From: JAGPCK01 sp041675505
GTDB lineage: Bacteria > Bacteroidota > Bacteroidia > UKL13-3
Assembly (NCBI GenBank): GCA_041675505.1
Contig: JBAYTR010000006.1
Location: forward strand, 1-64,000
DNA length: 64,000 nucleotides
Direction: 5' to 3'
This document shows positions 17,601-25,902 of this stretch, in pieces. The translations under genes and the position numbers were made by a program. How positions within the stretch are numbered: the stretch's first letter is position 1; each line of letters begins with the position of its first letter. A model generated the notes under the pieces. It was not told the origin of the DNA and made no database searches. It saw nothing but the letters and a program-made list of their open reading frames with translations.

Positions 17601-17938
17601 TAACTGCCAATAACTTCACCAACCCGGTTATATACACCATAAAAGCGGAAGATGGTACTACTAAAAATTATACCGTTACTGTAAGTAAAAACACTGGCGT
17701 GGGAACAATTTACCGGCCAGCGTTCAATATCTACCCTAACCCGGTAAACAGCTCATTCACCATTGACATAAAGGGTAATTTCGCATACGAATTGATTGAC
17801 ATCAACGGTAAATCTGTTCGTAAAGGAAACGGTCAAGACAAAGAAGTGATTTCAATAGCCGATATGGCCAAAGGAATTTACATCCTCCGTATTACCACCT
17901 CTGAAACCAACTACGTGAGCAGATTAGTAAAGGAATAG
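14618..17938 (+). CDS. Secreted M4 (thermolysin-type) metallopeptidase with propeller and T9SS signal
   Basis: 1106 residues. Order: signal peptide (1-20); FTP/PepSY propeptide (about 100-275); M4 catalytic domain with HEMTH (His435, Glu436, His439) and third zinc ligand Glu459 in NESMADIFG; a Gly-rich linker (near 608-620); about 330 residues of WD40/TolB-like beta-propeller repeats; an Ig-like segment (LTPAANATITG..., ending KNYTVTVSK); and a T9SS type A sorting domain beginning FNIYPNPV and ending SRLVKE. It is exported through Sec, then across the outer membrane by T9SS, and should be cleaved and surface-attached or released. The propeller between protease and sorting domain is uncommon. 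It is preceded at 5 nt by the small lipoprotein gene. Confidence 0.95.
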   Translation: MKKLFITGIALLLVTAPAMAQKKVNPFDARSKQKNNHSVEKPIIHGTIQGKRFPKSSIAPSALTRVQKNGTTHAPQIIREQAHTLPLFIKKEASPESAKFKTYSVFEAQELAHQFLAEVKDMMQIKHPADEWKVSSISQDELNNQHTRLEQVYQGIPVYGAEIILHAKNGVNEVMNGRYFPTPELPSASAGINSADAIRSAIKELQSKTKWKELNEVQSQLCKYKGPEAKLVVYHVNQDAAKEKITWHIKIKPNWLESWNVFIDANTGEVIHSFNNACTINGPKTASGNDLNGVNRTINTYEYNGSFYLIDASRSMYNSAQSSLPNDPVGAIWTIDAQNTPGNSIYNITTSTNSGWNNKAISAHYNAGIAFDYYKNTHSRNSINAQGGTITSVINVSDDDGSGLDNAYWTGEMMCYGNGKFAFKPLAGSLDVAGHEMTHGVVQNTANLEYQGQSGAINESMADIFGCMMDRNDWLIGEEVVKTQYYPSGALRSMQDPHNGGNSLNDDGYQPRVMSEYYTGTQDNGGVHINSGIPNWAFYKYATAITKEKAEKVYYRALNTYLTKTSQFVDLRIAVVQSAIDLYGNNTTEVNEAKNAFNAVGIYATDPGGGGSGGGGTNTAVDLPVNPGQDYILSYDENTSDPVTLYSSSTTGTNYVSKSQRNMKRKPSVVDNGSNCVFVGTDSKIYSLNLTGTASESVISSQTIWDNVAIAKDASKLAAITTDVDTSIYIYDYNLQQWKQFVLYNPTYSEGVDAGGVLYADALEWDYSGQYIIYDAKNVISNPFGDDIEYWDIGMIKVWDNATNTWGDGSVQKLYTQLPEDVSIGNPTFAKNSPYIIAFDYIDSYNNVNAILAKNIITGDDDLIYTNTVLGFPDYSKLDNKILFNAEDVNSNPIVAQIGLTTSKIKGSGSSSLLIPDAKWGIWYSQGTRSLKSSGKDLTSFSFPSLTPAANATITGTSVSVTVPSSTNISALIASFSLSPLAQASIGSTKQISSVTANNFTNPVIYTIKAEDGTTKNYTVTVSKNTGVGTIYRPAFNIYPNPVNSSFTIDIKGNFAYELIDINGKSVRKGNGQDKEVISIADMAKGIYILRITTSETNYVSRLVKE

Positions 17939-17940
17939 AA

Positions 17941-17948
17941 TACATTTG
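17941..17948 (+). promoter_or_regulatory. -7 promoter box of the gene at 17953
   Basis: TACATTTG, a perfect TAnnTTTG, starts 2 nt after the stop of the peptidase gene and ends 4 nt before the ATG at 17953. Confidence 0.6.
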
Positions 17949-17952
17949 CCCT

Positions 17953-18411
17953 ATGCTGCATACTTCAAAATCAATTGCTCTAATCGCTATTTTTACTTGC
18001 CTAAGCACTTTACATATTAGCTGTAGTTCAAAGAAAGCAAAGTCAGTAACAAGCAAAAAAGGATTAAATATTTCATCTACCTATCTGCCCTATTCAACTG
18101 CTTTAGGAAAAGGGAAAGGAATTATTTTCAGAGTTTCCATTGAAACGAATGATACTACAGCCATAGACTCCTTTTTTGTGCGCGGAAAATCCATTCCATT
18201 TGTAGTATCCTACAAACAAAACGCTGCATTTATTGAGGCTAATTACTTAGTCAATATACCTGAGCCATCCATAGGAAATGATGCTCCTTCACACACAATA
18301 ACCGACCCCATTATTACCAAGAATGAGTTTTACCCTTCCTGGTTAATTATAAAACAACACAATAAGACGAAAACAATTACTATTGAAAATTATACAGAAC
18401 AAAAACCCTAA
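17953..18411 (+). CDS. Lipoprotein of unknown function
   Basis: 152 residues. Hydrophobic signal (about 5-21) with lipobox LHIS|C followed by SSKKAKS. The mature part contains a beta-strand-like segment (GKGIIFRVSIETNDTTAIDSFFVRGK) and ends in a basic tail; no family is recognised. It lies between two T9SS cargo genes. The next start (18416) is 4 nt beyond its stop, so it is probably co-transcribed with the giant surface protein. Confidence 0.78.
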   Translation: MLHTSKSIALIAIFTCLSTLHISCSSKKAKSVTSKKGLNISSTYLPYSTALGKGKGIIFRVSIETNDTTAIDSFFVRGKSIPFVVSYKQNAAFIEANYLVNIPEPSIGNDAPSHTITDPIITKNEFYPSWLIIKQHNKTKTITIENYTEQKP

Positions 18412-18415
18412 TCTT

Positions 18416-21400
18416 ATGTCACATCATAAAAAGAAATTAACCTTCATCTTATCTGCTTTGGCATTTATTGCTATTTCTCTATCTGTTTATTTTACACAAC
18501 ACAGTACTTTAAATGAGCGGGAGAAATTCAGCCAATTCTTAAAAGAACACCCTTTCAATAACCGAAAAGTTACAGCAGAGCTATTGAAAGAAAACAGACC
18601 CGACCGACCTGATTTAGCTTGGGAACAGGACTATATGCGAACATTGAACCCCACATTGGGCAGACCCACGCCCGAAGTGTTACCCGGAATTATGCAACAA
18701 ATGAAAAACTCCAGGAGTTCGGCTTATGGGTTGCCAGGTAACTCTACCACACCTTGGGTAGAGAGAGGACCAAATAATGTAGGCGGAAGAACAAGGGCCT
18801 TGGTTTGGGACCCAAATGATGCCACAGGAAAAAAAGTGTGGGCAGGTGGAGTTACAGGTGGATTGTGGCACAATGATGACATCACCAATACCAACTCCTC
18901 TTGGATAGCAGTAAATGATTTTTGGGATAACATTGCCGTTACCTGTATCGCTTTTGACCCCAACAATACTCAAATTATTTATGTAGGAACGGGAGAAGGA
19001 TTTGGAGCTAGAGCTTCAAGAGGCGCAGGCATTTGGAAATCAACCAACGGAGGCAATACATGGTCGCAAATCAGTTCAACCACATCTTTTTACTACATCA
19101 ATGATTTGGTAGTAAGAAATGAAAGCGGCACCAGTGTGATTTATGCAGCTGTAGATGGTGGTTTTTATAATGGTCAATGGCATGGTGAGACTCAGTCTGG
19201 TATTCAACGGTCAACCAATGGAGGGAGTAGTTGGTCCAATGTATCGCCAAACGTACCCAGCCAATCAAATAAGGTTGTTGCTGCAGATCTTGAATTAGGT
19301 GCCAATAACCGTATTTGGGTTGGCAGCAAATCAAATCCTTATGGGTTTGGTGGCGGTAGAATACTTTACACGGACAATGGAACAACATTTACCACTGCTG
19401 ATGTTACAAGCGTAAGTTCGTCAAGAGGAAGAGTTGAAATAGCCTGCTCCCCCTCAAATGCTGATGTTGTTTATGCTGTTATTGAAGACAATAATACTGC
19501 CAGTGTAATGAAAAAAACCACATCGGGAGGCAGCTCTTGGTCTACAATTAATAAGCCTGTAGATGCAGACACTGGGATACCTAGTACTGACTTCACACGA
19601 GGACAAGCTTGGTATGACTTGATTATGGCCGTTGACCCGAACAATGAAAATGTGGTATTGGTGGGTGGTATTGATTTGTTCAGAACGGCAAATGGCGGAA
19701 CATCATGGAGCCAAATATCCAAGTGGTCTGACAATAATAATCTGGCCAATTTAAATTGTTCCTATGTCCACGCAGACCATCATGCAATAGTATATAAACC
19801 AGGTTCGTCTTCTACAGTTATTCTGGGTAATGATGGAGGTGTATTTTATACTACATCAATAGCAACTGCAGCTAATAACGATGTTATTGTTGTACGTAAT
19901 AAAAACTACAACGTGACCCAGTTTTATGCATGTGCTATTCATCCTACGGCTAACAGCAATGTGTTTTTAGCTGGTGCGCAAGACAACGGCACTCAACGGT
20001 ATTCAACTTCAGGTGTCAACGCAACTTCAGAAGTTCGAGGAGGTGACGGTGCATATTGCTTTATTGATCAGAATAACCCTAATTACCAGATTGCTTCTTA
20101 TGTTCATAACTCTTTCTACCGCTCTACTAGTGGAGGCACAAGCTATTTTACTGATGTGTTGGTTGCAGACCAAACTACAGGTAGATTTATTAATCCCGCT
20201 GACTATGATGACAACATGAATGTACTTTATTCCTGTAGAAATGCATCGTCATTAATGCGTATTAAAAATATTACTACTTCACCTACATCTGCCCAAACAG
20301 TTAATATCTCAGGTATGAGTGACTTTGCCAGTCACATCAGAGTTTCACCTTACACTACATCCTCAAGTACTCTATTTGTTGGAACTGAAGCAGGTGATTT
20401 ATACAAAGTGACCAATGCCGACAATACACCAACCACAACCAATATTACTGGACCAACATTTCCTGCCGGGTCTATTTCCTGTGTTGAAATAGGTGCTAAT
20501 GAAAATGAATTGTTGGTTACATTTTTTAACTATGGGGTTAGCTCCGTTTGGTACACATCCAATGGTGGTACATCATGGGTAAGTAAAGAAGGTAATTTAC
20601 CCGACATGCCCGTTAGATGGGCTCTTTTTAATCCCCTAAACAGAAATGAGGCAATTCTTGCTACAGAATTGGGAATTTGGGGAACAACAAATCTCAGTTC
20701 CACCAACCCGACATGGATATCATCAAATAGCGGATTAGCTAATGTACGGGTAGATATGTTGCAAATACGGGATTCTGATAAACAGGTAATCGCAGCAACC
20801 CACGGAAGGGGTTTATTCTCTTGTAATGCTTTTGCAAGTGGACCTACACCGGGTTTTACAGTTAATAATCGTTTGCCTTGTGTCAATCAAACAATAACGC
20901 TCACAGATACTACACTAGGAACTCCTACATCTTGGAATTGGAGTATTAGCCCAGCTACATTTACATTTATGGGCAGCACAAATGCAACCTCCCAAAATCC
21001 GGAAATACAATTTACAGCAGCAGGCAATTACTCTATTACGCTTACTGCCGGAAATTCCTTCGGGAATAACAGTGTTACAAGAACCAATATAATTACAGTT
21101 GGAGGTTTACCATTGCCATTTACAGAAGATTGGGAAAACACATCTACTTATCAAAACTGGCTTGTTGAAAACACAGATAATAATATAACTTGGAATATCT
21201 ACCAAATATCGGGTAATAGTCCGGGAAACAAATCTGTCGGAATAGACAATTGGAATTATACAAGTGCCGGTTCTTCAGTTATCAGAGATGGCCTTATCTC
21301 CCCACCAATCCGTCTTGTTGGCTACCAAAATGCAAACCTTTCTTTTCAGCATGCCTATAGAAGATACTCCTCTGTATCACAAGACTCATTGGCAATTTAC

Positions 21401-22924
21401 ATTTCGCTCAACTGCGGTAGTACATGGACAAGAATTGGAAGCTACTCTGAGACACAATCAAGCCAACCCTATAATTTTATAACTAACAGCAATTATACAA
21501 GCGCAGCCTTTTCTCCTACTTCATCCGCTGACTGGTGTGGCAATAACGGTTACGCCAATTGCAAATCGATTAATCTAAATGCTTATGTGGGCAATGTCAT
21601 ACAAGTAAAATTTGAAAACATTAGCGGATATGGAAATAATCTTTTCATAGATAATATCTCCGTTACAGGCACACCTAATAAACCGGTCGCTGACTTCAGC
21701 GCATCAACTACTGCTATTTGTCAGGGAGCTTCAATATCCTTTTCAGACTCATCTACCAACAATCCAACCTCTTGGAGTTGGGCGTTTACTCCTACAACCA
21801 TTACCTATATGGGTGGCACAAACTCCAACTCTCAGAATCCGATTGTGAGTTTCCAAAATTCAGGAACTTACACGGTTCAACTAACAGCTACTAATCAAGG
21901 AGGAAATGACACAAAAATAAAAACGAGTCTCATAAATGTTAGTGCAAGTGTGAACCCCTCAATTACTATTTCTGCCAGTAATACCAATGTTTGTGAAGGA
22001 ACTACAATCAATTTCACTTCATCTATTAACAATGGTGGTAACAACCCATCGTATGCTTGGAAAGTTAAAGGTGTTATAAAAGGAACTGGAACAACTTACT
22101 CAGACGCGCTATTCTCAAATGGTGATACCGTAATTTGTACACTAACAAGTAACGCCACTTGCGCCTCTCCAAATGACGTAAACTCCAACTCTATTGTACT
22201 AACGATTAACAATAATCCCAACGTAAACCTTTCTCTAACAAAAGACCAAGCCTGTGTAAATGACGCTGCATTCAATCTTAGTGGTGGAAATCCATTAGGT
22301 GGTTTATATAGCGGCCAAGGGGTAAGTTCGAACAGCTTCAATCCGTCATTAGTAGGCACAGGGCAATACAGCATAAAGTATAAGTATACAAACGGATTTG
22401 GTTGTTCAGACAGTGTTACGGATATTATGAATGTAAATGCCCTGCCTCAGGTTCCATCTATTACACAAAATAACAATACACTGGCTTGTAGTGTATCCGG
22501 CATGTCATACAAGTGGTTTAAAGAAAATATAGAAATCCCCGGCTCAACCTCGCAAAGTATTGTCATCACAGCATCAGGAAATTATTCTGTTGAAATTACA
22601 AATGCGAGCAATTGCAAGTCAACATCGAACAGTATTTTTGCAGCATACACATCATCTATAGCAGAAGAATTCTTTGAAAACTTTACCCTTTACCCAAATC
22701 CAGCAAAAGATTATTTCAATATTCGCTTCAATACCCCTGAAACCAAAACCATAGTAATTGAAATATACGATATGAGGGGGAAGATAATTTGGAGAGATAA
22801 AAACAGATATAAGCAAGGAGAAGTGATTAAGGTAATTGACACTAAAGAATTTGCATCTGGAGTTTACCTGTTGAGAATAAGCGATGGAAGAGCATCCATA
22901 CAGAAATCTTTACGACTAAATTAA
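18416..22924 (+). CDS. Large T9SS-secreted propeller/PKD surface protein
   Basis: 1502 residues from ATG 18416 (the TTG at 18383 would overlap the previous gene). A signal or membrane segment spans about 9-28. Residues about 110-800 are BNR/sortilin-like propeller repeats (VYVGTGEG, GIWKSTNGGNTWS, VVLVGGIDLFRTANGGTSWS, VWYTSNGGTSWV). Then come a PKD domain, a choice-of-anchor/MAM-like beta domain (PFTEDWENTSTYQNW ... GNNLFIDNISV), a second PKD domain, Ig-like segments and a T9SS type A sorting domain (FTLYPNPAKDYF ... SLRLN). It is probably an adhesin or surface-exposed glycan-binding protein. No catalytic residues of GH74 enzymes could be assigned. A strong stem-loop follows. Confidence 0.93.
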   Translation: MSHHKKKLTFILSALAFIAISLSVYFTQHSTLNEREKFSQFLKEHPFNNRKVTAELLKENRPDRPDLAWEQDYMRTLNPTLGRPTPEVLPGIMQQMKNSRSSAYGLPGNSTTPWVERGPNNVGGRTRALVWDPNDATGKKVWAGGVTGGLWHNDDITNTNSSWIAVNDFWDNIAVTCIAFDPNNTQIIYVGTGEGFGARASRGAGIWKSTNGGNTWSQISSTTSFYYINDLVVRNESGTSVIYAAVDGGFYNGQWHGETQSGIQRSTNGGSSWSNVSPNVPSQSNKVVAADLELGANNRIWVGSKSNPYGFGGGRILYTDNGTTFTTADVTSVSSSRGRVEIACSPSNADVVYAVIEDNNTASVMKKTTSGGSSWSTINKPVDADTGIPSTDFTRGQAWYDLIMAVDPNNENVVLVGGIDLFRTANGGTSWSQISKWSDNNNLANLNCSYVHADHHAIVYKPGSSSTVILGNDGGVFYTTSIATAANNDVIVVRNKNYNVTQFYACAIHPTANSNVFLAGAQDNGTQRYSTSGVNATSEVRGGDGAYCFIDQNNPNYQIASYVHNSFYRSTSGGTSYFTDVLVADQTTGRFINPADYDDNMNVLYSCRNASSLMRIKNITTSPTSAQTVNISGMSDFASHIRVSPYTTSSSTLFVGTEAGDLYKVTNADNTPTTTNITGPTFPAGSISCVEIGANENELLVTFFNYGVSSVWYTSNGGTSWVSKEGNLPDMPVRWALFNPLNRNEAILATELGIWGTTNLSSTNPTWISSNSGLANVRVDMLQIRDSDKQVIAATHGRGLFSCNAFASGPTPGFTVNNRLPCVNQTITLTDTTLGTPTSWNWSISPATFTFMGSTNATSQNPEIQFTAAGNYSITLTAGNSFGNNSVTRTNIITVGGLPLPFTEDWENTSTYQNWLVENTDNNITWNIYQISGNSPGNKSVGIDNWNYTSAGSSVIRDGLISPPIRLVGYQNANLSFQHAYRRYSSVSQDSLAIYISLNCGSTWTRIGSYSETQSSQPYNFITNSNYTSAAFSPTSSADWCGNNGYANCKSINLNAYVGNVIQVKFENISGYGNNLFIDNISVTGTPNKPVADFSASTTAICQGASISFSDSSTNNPTSWSWAFTPTTITYMGGTNSNSQNPIVSFQNSGTYTVQLTATNQGGNDTKIKTSLINVSASVNPSITISASNTNVCEGTTINFTSSINNGGNNPSYAWKVKGVIKGTGTTYSDALFSNGDTVICTLTSNATCASPNDVNSNSIVLTINNNPNVNLSLTKDQACVNDAAFNLSGGNPLGGLYSGQGVSSNSFNPSLVGTGQYSIKYKYTNGFGCSDSVTDIMNVNALPQVPSITQNNNTLACSVSGMSYKWFKENIEIPGSTSQSIVITASGNYSVEITNASNCKSTSNSIFAAYTSSIAEEFFENFTLYPNPAKDYFNIRFNTPETKTIVIEIYDMRGKIIWRDKNRYKQGEVIKVIDTKEFASGVYLLRISDGRASIQKSLRLN

Positions 22925-22937
22925 CAAAATACTCCTC

Positions 22938-22965
22938 AAAGCCCTTTGCAAAAGCAAAGGGCTTT
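22938..22965. terminator. Bidirectional terminator between convergent genes
   Basis: AAAGCCCTTTGC and GCAAAGGGCTTT form a perfect 12-bp stem with an AAAA loop. It is flanked by a T-run on the plus strand and A-rich sequence, and lies between the convergent surface-protein gene and the barrel gene ending at 22967. Confidence 0.9.
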
Positions 22966-22966
22966 T

Positions 22967-23743
22967 TTAATGGTTATAAATTATACCGATAGAAAATGTG
23001 GGATGCAGGTAGCTTCCCGCATCAGGAGACTTGGTAACAGAAGTGAGTGTACCTCTTACACCCGGTTCAACTTTTAAAGAAAGCTCCTGATTAACTTTTA
23101 CAAAACAGCCGGCACCCGCATACCAGCCTATAATCATCGGGTTGTATTCCATTTTGTAGTTATTCTGCGGTAAACCTACATTGTACTCTTCGTCTTCAAA
23201 AAACAAAAACCAAATACCACTACCCGCACTTGCATACCAATCTACTTTGGGCCCGGCACGTAAAACATACTTTAAATGCAACGGAACGTAGAGGTAGTTT
23301 TGTTTGAACTCCTGCCGCAGATTCCCAAAGACAATAGTATCAAAGCCACTCACTGCGGTTGCTTTCATGGGCACATCGTATTTCTGAATAGCAAAAAATG
23401 AAGGCACATACAACACCCCGGTTTCGAAAAACAACTTGCTGCTTGCGGTATACATAACAGTAACGCCAAAATGAAAATTATTGTAAGGAATTCTGTTACC
23501 TACATTTTTAAAATTGGTAGGTGAGTTAGAAACCGTATCGGAGGTAGTAAAATTTCTGTAGTTACGTTCATAGCCTCCTTCAATGCCAAAACGCCAGCGT
23601 TTGATGGCAGGTTCAAAACCTCCGTCAAGAAAAAAACTGTCCCGCTTCTCAGCAAAAACAGTGTCTTGCTGTGCCATAACCTGTAAACTACAGATTACGC
23701 TAATACTAAGAATATACAGGCGTAAAGCTGAACGTATTGCCAT
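22967..23743 (-). CDS. Outer-membrane beta-barrel protein (PorT-like)
   Basis: 258 residues. Signal peptide MAIRSALRLYILSISVICSLQVMAQ; the mature part has repeated amphipathic strands (FGIEGGYERNY, FHFGVTVMYT, LFFETGVLYVPSF, YLYVPLHLKYVL, WYASAGSGIWF) and ends in HPTFSIGIIYNH, typical of 8-strand outer-membrane barrels. The open frame runs back to 23761, but ATG 23743 gives the proper signal peptide. This start lies 38 nt inside the end of the adenine deaminase gene, so it follows that gene in one transcript. No specific function can be given. Confidence 0.82.
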   Translation of the reverse strand: MAIRSALRLYILSISVICSLQVMAQQDTVFAEKRDSFFLDGGFEPAIKRWRFGIEGGYERNYRNFTTSDTVSNSPTNFKNVGNRIPYNNFHFGVTVMYTASSKLFFETGVLYVPSFFAIQKYDVPMKATAVSGFDTIVFGNLRQEFKQNYLYVPLHLKYVLRAGPKVDWYASAGSGIWFLFFEDEEYNVGLPQNNYKMEYNPMIIGWYAGAGCFVKVNQELSLKVEPGVRGTLTSVTKSPDAGSYLHPTFSIGIIYNH

Positions 23744-25322
23744 CAAACAAACCTTTATCACTTAATTTTAAACTTGGAATAACTAACAGGGCCATAAAAG
23801 ACAACGACATAAAAGGTGCATCCAGCTTGCTTCCTAAGGCCTTTGCCTGATTATGAATAAGCTTGTACCCGTCTGCCACTTCTACTCCGCTTTTGTCACT
23901 CATAATACCCGCCACAGGTAATGGCAATTCATATTCTTCCATGCCATCAGCCAAACTGATACCACCTTTATTCATGATAATCATGTTCACTGCACGGCAC
24001 AAATCAGCATCATTTGTTCCTACTGCAACTATATTGTGGCAATCATGTGCCACACATGAAGCAATGGCTCCGCGCTGCAAACCGAAGTTTTTGATGAAAC
24101 CAATAGCTACCGGAGCATCAGTATACCTGTTAACTACAGCTATTTTTAAGATATCAGCTGCAACATCGCTTTCAAAACATTCGCCCTGTTTTACAGCATG
24201 AGTAGTATGACGGGTAATTAATTGTCCGTTGAGCGCTTCAATAACATGAACCGTGTTTCCAGTAGCCACCGATTTAAAATCATCTGTGTATTTGGTGCTG
24301 CAATTAAACTGGTTAACAATAGTAACATTTACCGGATGCATACGAACCTGGCCTTGAGCAAAAATTTCCTCTCCTTTTATCACCGTTCTCAAAATGGTAA
24401 ACTCACTAAGGTCGTCCACCTCAATGAAATCTGCACTATCTCCTTCGCGCAGCAAACCCACCGGTAACTTATAATGTTCCACAGGATTCACACAAGCAGC
24501 CTGCAACACATCAAAAACATCAAAACCATCTTTAACTGACCGCTCTACTAACTGATTAATGTGTCCCAATAATAAATCATCCGGATGCTTATCATCAGAG
24601 CATAACATAACACTCTTCGGATGAGAAGATATCAGCGATTTTAACGCTTCGAAATTTTTAGCCGCACTTCCTTCACGAATCAGTATTTTCATACCCAAAG
24701 CAATTTTTTCCAGTGCCTCTTCCAAAGTGAAACATTCATGATCGGTAGTTATGCCTGCAGATTGATATGTTTTTAAATCAGTTCCAGTCAGGCCCGGAGC
24801 ATGTCCGTCCACCGGCTTACCTGCATGTTGAGCTGCAGCAATTTTAGCCAGTACTGTAGCATCCCCATGAATCACTCCGGGGTAATTCATCATCTCCGAC
24901 AAATACCAGATATCCGGACGTTGCATTAACTGCTTCACCTGTTCTTCATCCATCACCGCACCGGCAGTTTCAAAAAATGTAGCGGGAACACAGGACGGGC
25001 AACCAAAGAAAAAGTGAAAAGGAACTTTAGCTGCATTGTTTAGCATGTATTCCACACCTGCCGTACCAAGTACATTGGCTATTTCGTGAGGGTCAGAAAC
25101 TGTTGCTACTGTTCCGTGTGTTACAGCTAAACGGGCAAACTCTGAAGGCACCAACATGGAGCTTTCAATGTGTACATGTGCATCAATAAAACCCGGAAGT
25201 ATAAACGTGTTATATATTCTATCTGTTGGAGTGATACTATGAATATATCTGTCTTTGATAGTAATGGATGCGGGGTAAACCTTCCGAGCATGAACATCAA
25301 CTAAATTGGCTTCAATAATCAT
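23706..25322 (-). CDS. ade: Adenine deaminase
   Basis: Hydrolyses adenine to hypoxanthine and ammonia in purine salvage. 538 residues, typical for AdeC-type amidohydrolases. Metal-binding motif FIDAHVHIESSM near residue 46-55, SDPHEIANVLG, VDGHAPGL, TDHECFTLEEA, MLCSDDKHPDDL and, late, the conserved SCVAHDCHNIVAVGTND. It overlaps the cytidine deaminase gene upstream by 4 bp (25319-25322), making a deaminase pair for purine and pyrimidine salvage, and overlaps the downstream barrel gene. Confidence 0.95.
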   Translation of the reverse strand: MIIEANLVDVHARKVYPASITIKDRYIHSITPTDRIYNTFILPGFIDAHVHIESSMLVPSEFARLAVTHGTVATVSDPHEIANVLGTAGVEYMLNNAAKVPFHFFFGCPSCVPATFFETAGAVMDEEQVKQLMQRPDIWYLSEMMNYPGVIHGDATVLAKIAAAQHAGKPVDGHAPGLTGTDLKTYQSAGITTDHECFTLEEALEKIALGMKILIREGSAAKNFEALKSLISSHPKSVMLCSDDKHPDDLLLGHINQLVERSVKDGFDVFDVLQAACVNPVEHYKLPVGLLREGDSADFIEVDDLSEFTILRTVIKGEEIFAQGQVRMHPVNVTIVNQFNCSTKYTDDFKSVATGNTVHVIEALNGQLITRHTTHAVKQGECFESDVAADILKIAVVNRYTDAPVAIGFIKNFGLQRGAIASCVAHDCHNIVAVGTNDADLCRAVNMIIMNKGGISLADGMEEYELPLPVAGIMSDKSGVEVADGYKLIHNQAKALGSKLDAPFMSLSFMALLVIPSLKLSDKGLFDGNTFSFTPVYS

Positions 25323-25807
25323 TTCTTCAGTTGTTCAGGCGTAAAACGGAAAGGAAGAAAATTACTCACCCCTTTGGTGACCAATACATCTCCTGTTGCA
25401 CCTGAGAGGATAATTTCAAATGTTTCTCCCTGCCGGTATTCTGTTTCCGACATCACCTGCAAGCAGGCACCGCAAGGAGAAACCGGACCATCAGGAGAAT
25501 TGTGTTGACCTAGTGCCGTAACTACCAGACGTGTAACTTTTTTGTGCGGATAAATAGAGCCGGCATGAAACAAAGCCACCCGTTCAGCACATAATCCTGA
25601 GGGGTAAGCAGCATTTTCCTGATTGGTTCCGCTGATGACAGTACCGTCTTCCAGAATAGCAACTGCCGCTACCTTAAAATGACTATATGGCGCGTAAGCA
25701 TTAGGCAGCAGGGCTTTAGCAATAGTAAGCGCCTGTTGTTGTTCCTTGTTCAGCTCTTCAGGCAACATCGCTTCTGCGGTAACTTCTTTCCTAACAGATT
25801 TTTTCAT
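25319..25807 (-). CDS. cdd: Cytidine deaminase
   Basis: Converts cytidine and deoxycytidine to uridine forms. 162 residues, with zinc ligands Cys73 (motif CAE, catalytic Glu75) and Cys112/Cys115 (PCGAC); TNQENAAYPSGLCAER is classic. The first 20 residues are an extension compared with many homologues; M14 is a possible alternative start. It leads the cdd-ade pair, with a perfect -7 box 16 nt upstream. The gene is divergent from the saccharopine-dehydrogenase-like gene. Confidence 0.95.
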   Translation of the reverse strand: MKKSVRKEVTAEAMLPEELNKEQQQALTIAKALLPNAYAPYSHFKVAAVAILEDGTVISGTNQENAAYPSGLCAERVALFHAGSIYPHKKVTRLVVTALGQHNSPDGPVSPCGACLQVMSETEYRQGETFEIILSGATGDVLVTKGVSNFLPFRFTPEQLKK

Positions 25808-25823
25808 ATCAAATGTGCTTTCT

Positions 25824-25831
25824 CAAACTTA
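25824..25831 (-). promoter_or_regulatory. -7 promoter box of cdd-ade
   Basis: On the minus strand this is TAAGTTTG, a perfect TAnnTTTG, 16 nt upstream of the cdd ATG. Confidence 0.55.
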
Positions 25832-25885
25832 CGGTTAAACAACGAAAGAGGCAAACTGTGTTCAAAGAATTTCTATCTAATCCTT

Positions 25886-25893
25886 TAGCTTTG
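25886..25893 (+). promoter_or_regulatory. -7 promoter box of the saccharopine-dehydrogenase-like gene
   Basis: TAGCTTTG, a perfect TAnnTTTG, ends 9 nt before ATG 25903. The open frame starts at 25813, upstream of the box, so the later start is preferred. Confidence 0.55.
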
Positions 25894-25902
25894 CCCAAAA
25901 GA

